Of a stretch of 14,414 bases of DNA, positions 13,257 to 14,414 are shown piece by piece. A program made the translations under genes and the position numbers. Below the pieces are notes generated by a model. It was given only the letters and a program-made list of their open reading frames with translations, was not told the DNA's origin and did not search any database. The stretch lies in NCBI GenBank assembly GCA_013695075.1, contig JACDBE010000360.1, forward strand, positions 1 through 14,414, given 5' to 3'. Each line of letters begins with the position of its first letter. Positions within the stretch are counted from its first letter, which is position 1. Origin of the DNA: Acidimicrobiia bacterium (GTDB lineage Bacteria; Actinomycetota; Acidimicrobiia; Spongiisociales; UBA5794).

Positions 13257-13601
13257 ATGAGACAGCCGCTCACCGACCTAGGTGCCTTCATCAGGGACCA
13301 ACGAGAGCGCAGCGCCATGTCGCTGCGCAAGCTGGCCGAGACGGCCGGGATCTCGAACCCGTACCTCAGCCAGATCGAGCGGGGCCTACGCCACCCGTCG
13401 GCCGAGATCCTGAAGTCGCTGGCCCGGGCGCTGTCGATCTCGGCGGAGACCCTCTACGAGCGGGCGGGCCTGCTCGAAGGGACCGAACGACCCACGGTGA
13501 TCCAGGCGATCACCGGGGACGATGACCTCAACCAAGCCCAGAAACAAGCGCTGATCCAGATCTACACGAGCTTCGTCGGCGCCACCCAGGAGGAAACATG
13601 A
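13257..13601 (+). CDS. XRE-family transcriptional regulator (Rv0474-like)
   Basis: This 114-residue DNA-binding protein has a helix-turn-helix of the XRE/Cro type at about 8-65: LGAFIRDQRERSAMSLRKLA, then ETAGISNPYLSQIERGLRHP with the recognition helix, then SAEILKSLARALSISAETLY. It is very similar to my memory of M. tuberculosis Rv0474, the gene next to hbhA. The tail (75-114) is short and probably helical, for dimerisation. ATG 13257 is chosen because the promoter -10 ends 7 nt upstream; an in-frame ATG further up would overlap the promoter. Its stop TGA at 13599-13601 overlaps the start of the next gene, so the two are translationally coupled. It probably controls this operon by binding near 13221-13249, but that is inference. 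Confidence 0.92.
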   Translation: MRQPLTDLGAFIRDQRERSAMSLRKLAETAGISNPYLSQIERGLRHPSAEILKSLARALSISAETLYERAGLLEGTERPTVIQAITGDDDLNQAQKQALIQIYTSFVGATQEET

Positions 13602-14149
13602 TGAAGGAACAGATGGACATGGCCACCAAGGCGGTCTACGCCACCCTCGGTGCGCCGGTGGTGGTCGCCCGCCAGGTCCGGGAGCTGGGCGACAAGATCG
13701 CCACCTTCTCGGACAAGCTGGCTGACACCGCCAGCGCCCGCTTCGACGATTACGCCCGTGAGGGTGAGAAGGTCGCCAAGCAGCTGCGCGGCAACAACGT
13801 GGTCGAGGAGATCCAGCACCGCGTCGACCTCGACAAGGTCACCGACCGAGTGGAGAAGCTGCGTGACCAGCTGGAGGCGGCGATGCAGAGCTGGCGGGAG
13901 AGCTTCACCCCCGGCGAGACCAAGCCGGCCGCCCGCAAGGTGACCGTGGAGGTCGAGGAGACCGTGAAGCCCGCCGCGGCGGCAACGGCCACGGCTCGCA
14001 AGACAACAGCTGCCAAGCGCACGCTGACAACGGCCCGCAAGACCACGGCCGCCAAGTCCACGGCCCGCAAGACCACGGCCCGCAAGCCGGCAGCCAAGAC
14101 CTCGACCACGAAGGCGACGACCACCCCACGGGCGGCGTCGACCAAGTGA
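13601..14149 (+). CDS. HbhA-like protein with Lys/Ala/Thr-rich histone-H1-like tail
   Basis: The 182-residue product has an amphipathic helical or coiled-coil region (about 20-102; VARQVRELGDKIATFSDKLA, later KVTDRVEKLRDQLEAAMQSW). A highly basic low-complexity tail (107-182) contains repeated ARKTT units: TARKTTAAK, TARKTTAAK, TARKTTARK. The plan matches mycobacterial HbhA (helical N-part, Lys-rich C-tail that binds heparin, with reported DNA or lipid association), and the upstream XRE neighbour matches Rv0474. Overall identity outside this plan looks low. A DNA-compacting or envelope role is possible, and no signal peptide is visible. ATG 13601 is preferred over ATG 13598 because AGGAGG (13588-13593) is then 7 nt upstream instead of 4. 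A strong terminator follows. Confidence 0.85.
   Translation: MKEQMDMATKAVYATLGAPVVVARQVRELGDKIATFSDKLADTASARFDDYAREGEKVAKQLRGNNVVEEIQHRVDLDKVTDRVEKLRDQLEAAMQSWRESFTPGETKPAARKVTVEVEETVKPAAAATATARKTTAAKRTLTTARKTTAAKSTARKTTARKPAAKTSTTKATTTPRAASTK
13992..14080 (+). repeat. Tandem-like repeats encoding the basic tail
   Basis: A 20-nt unit beginning CGGCCCGCAAGACC occurs identically at 14031-14050 and 14061-14080, with a diverged copy at 13992-14011. The units encode ARKTT-type residues and could change copy number by slippage or recombination. Confidence 0.7.
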
Positions 14150-14207
14150 ATCGAGCCGCGTGAGCCGGGGTGGGTACCTCCCTTTCCCGCCCGGTACCGC
14201 ATCAGGA

Positions 14208-14242
14208 AAACGCCCCCCGGTCCATCACGCCGGGGGGCGTTT
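14208..14242 (+). terminator. Terminator after the XRE/HbhA-like operon
   Basis: A perfect 13-bp stem (AAACGCCCCCCGG and its complement) closes on a 9-nt loop. It is preceded by an A-run and followed by a short T/C run, so it can act in both directions. Confidence 0.85.
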
Positions 14243-14260
14243 CCGCGTCCCCAGCGATCG

Positions 14261-14302
14261 GTTTCCCCCCGTTCTCTGTTTCCCGTCCCGCCTCTGTTTC
14301 CC
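14261..14302. repeat. Short GTTTCCC direct repeats
   Basis: GTTTCCC occurs at 14261-14267, 14278-14284 and 14296-14302, spaced 17 and 18 nt. The last two copies extend to an identical CTCTGTTTCCC. A small hairpin, CCCTCCC/GGGAGGG, follows at 14301-14317. Confidence 0.5.
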
Positions 14303-14338
14303 CTCCCTCTGGGAGGGCTTGGCGCGCCCCGACGCTGG

Positions 14339-14414
14339 TCAGTGGGTGACCAGGGGGTCCAGCGTCTTGGCGTGCTCGATCCAGCGGGTGACCATGGATT
14401 CGGTGGGGAGGCGG
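14339..14414 (-). CDS. C-terminal end of a gene continuing past the right edge
   Basis: The minus strand reads RLPTESMVTRWIEHAKTLDP, then LVTH and a TGA at 14341-14339, with G/C-biased third positions throughout. Only 24 residues are visible, too few to name a family. It converges on the HbhA-like operon with hairpins between the two. Confidence 0.5.
   Translation of the reverse strand, partial: RLPTESMVTRWIEHAKTLDPLVTH

Noticed and set aside
11816..13330. 504-codon minus-strand ORF opposite the acyltransferase
   Set aside because: It is an antisense frame of a gene with recognisable catalytic motifs, His/Arg/Gly-rich with no domain.

Overview
The window is GC-rich, tightly packed chromosomal DNA of an actinobacterium. 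Coding frames have strongly G/C third codon positions. Several genes start directly behind a TAnnnT hexamer with no room for a Shine-Dalgarno site, which is the leaderless style common in actinobacteria. Two gene pairs resemble neighbours I remember from Mycobacterium tuberculosis: Rv0501-Rv0502 (epimerase-like + acyltransferase) and Rv0474-Rv0475 (XRE regulator + HbhA). The overall mix would fit a deep-branching class such as Acidimicrobiia; that placement is inference, and no rRNA is present to test it. I see no tRNA, CRISPR array, insertion sequence or phage gene.

Layout. Positions 1-193 (minus) hold the end of a coding frame broken by an in-frame TAG. A minus-strand run follows, in transcription order: phosphofructokinase (3829-2717), YbaK/EbsC-type deacylase (2700-2194), arginase-superfamily protein (2149-1262) and a lipoprotein (1201-254). 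Divergent from it, 3830-4296 is a gene-poor stretch with a 14-codon ORF behind an exceptionally long anti-SD match, several hairpins and a promoter. Next come an orphan branched-chain-amino-acid-type binding lipoprotein (4297-5676), a strong hairpin and a DJ-1/PfpI-like gene whose nucleophile position is Ser (5780-6295). A two-way hairpin separates these from the minus-strand DAHP synthase (7441-6428). A divergent interval with a 21-bp perfect inverted repeat precedes an EamA-type exporter (7616-8572). Then come a hydrolase remnant (8662-8835), a DUF3179 lipoprotein (8927-10312), an unknown minus gene (10830-10369) with a large palindrome in front, the epimerase/acyltransferase pair (10923-13171), the XRE/HbhA-like pair (13257-14149), a terminator, and the tail of a minus-strand gene at the right edge.

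Functionally the window is mostly housekeeping and envelope: glycolysis entry, shikimate pathway entry, solute binding and export, lipid acylation, and a DNA- or envelope-binding Lys/Ala-rich protein under a probable autoregulator. The features most worth following up are the short ORF with 16-nt complementarity to the 16S tail and its structured downstream region, the 21-bp repeat between the aro gene and the exporter, the palindrome at 10859-10897, and the set of catalytic-residue substitutions in familiar folds.
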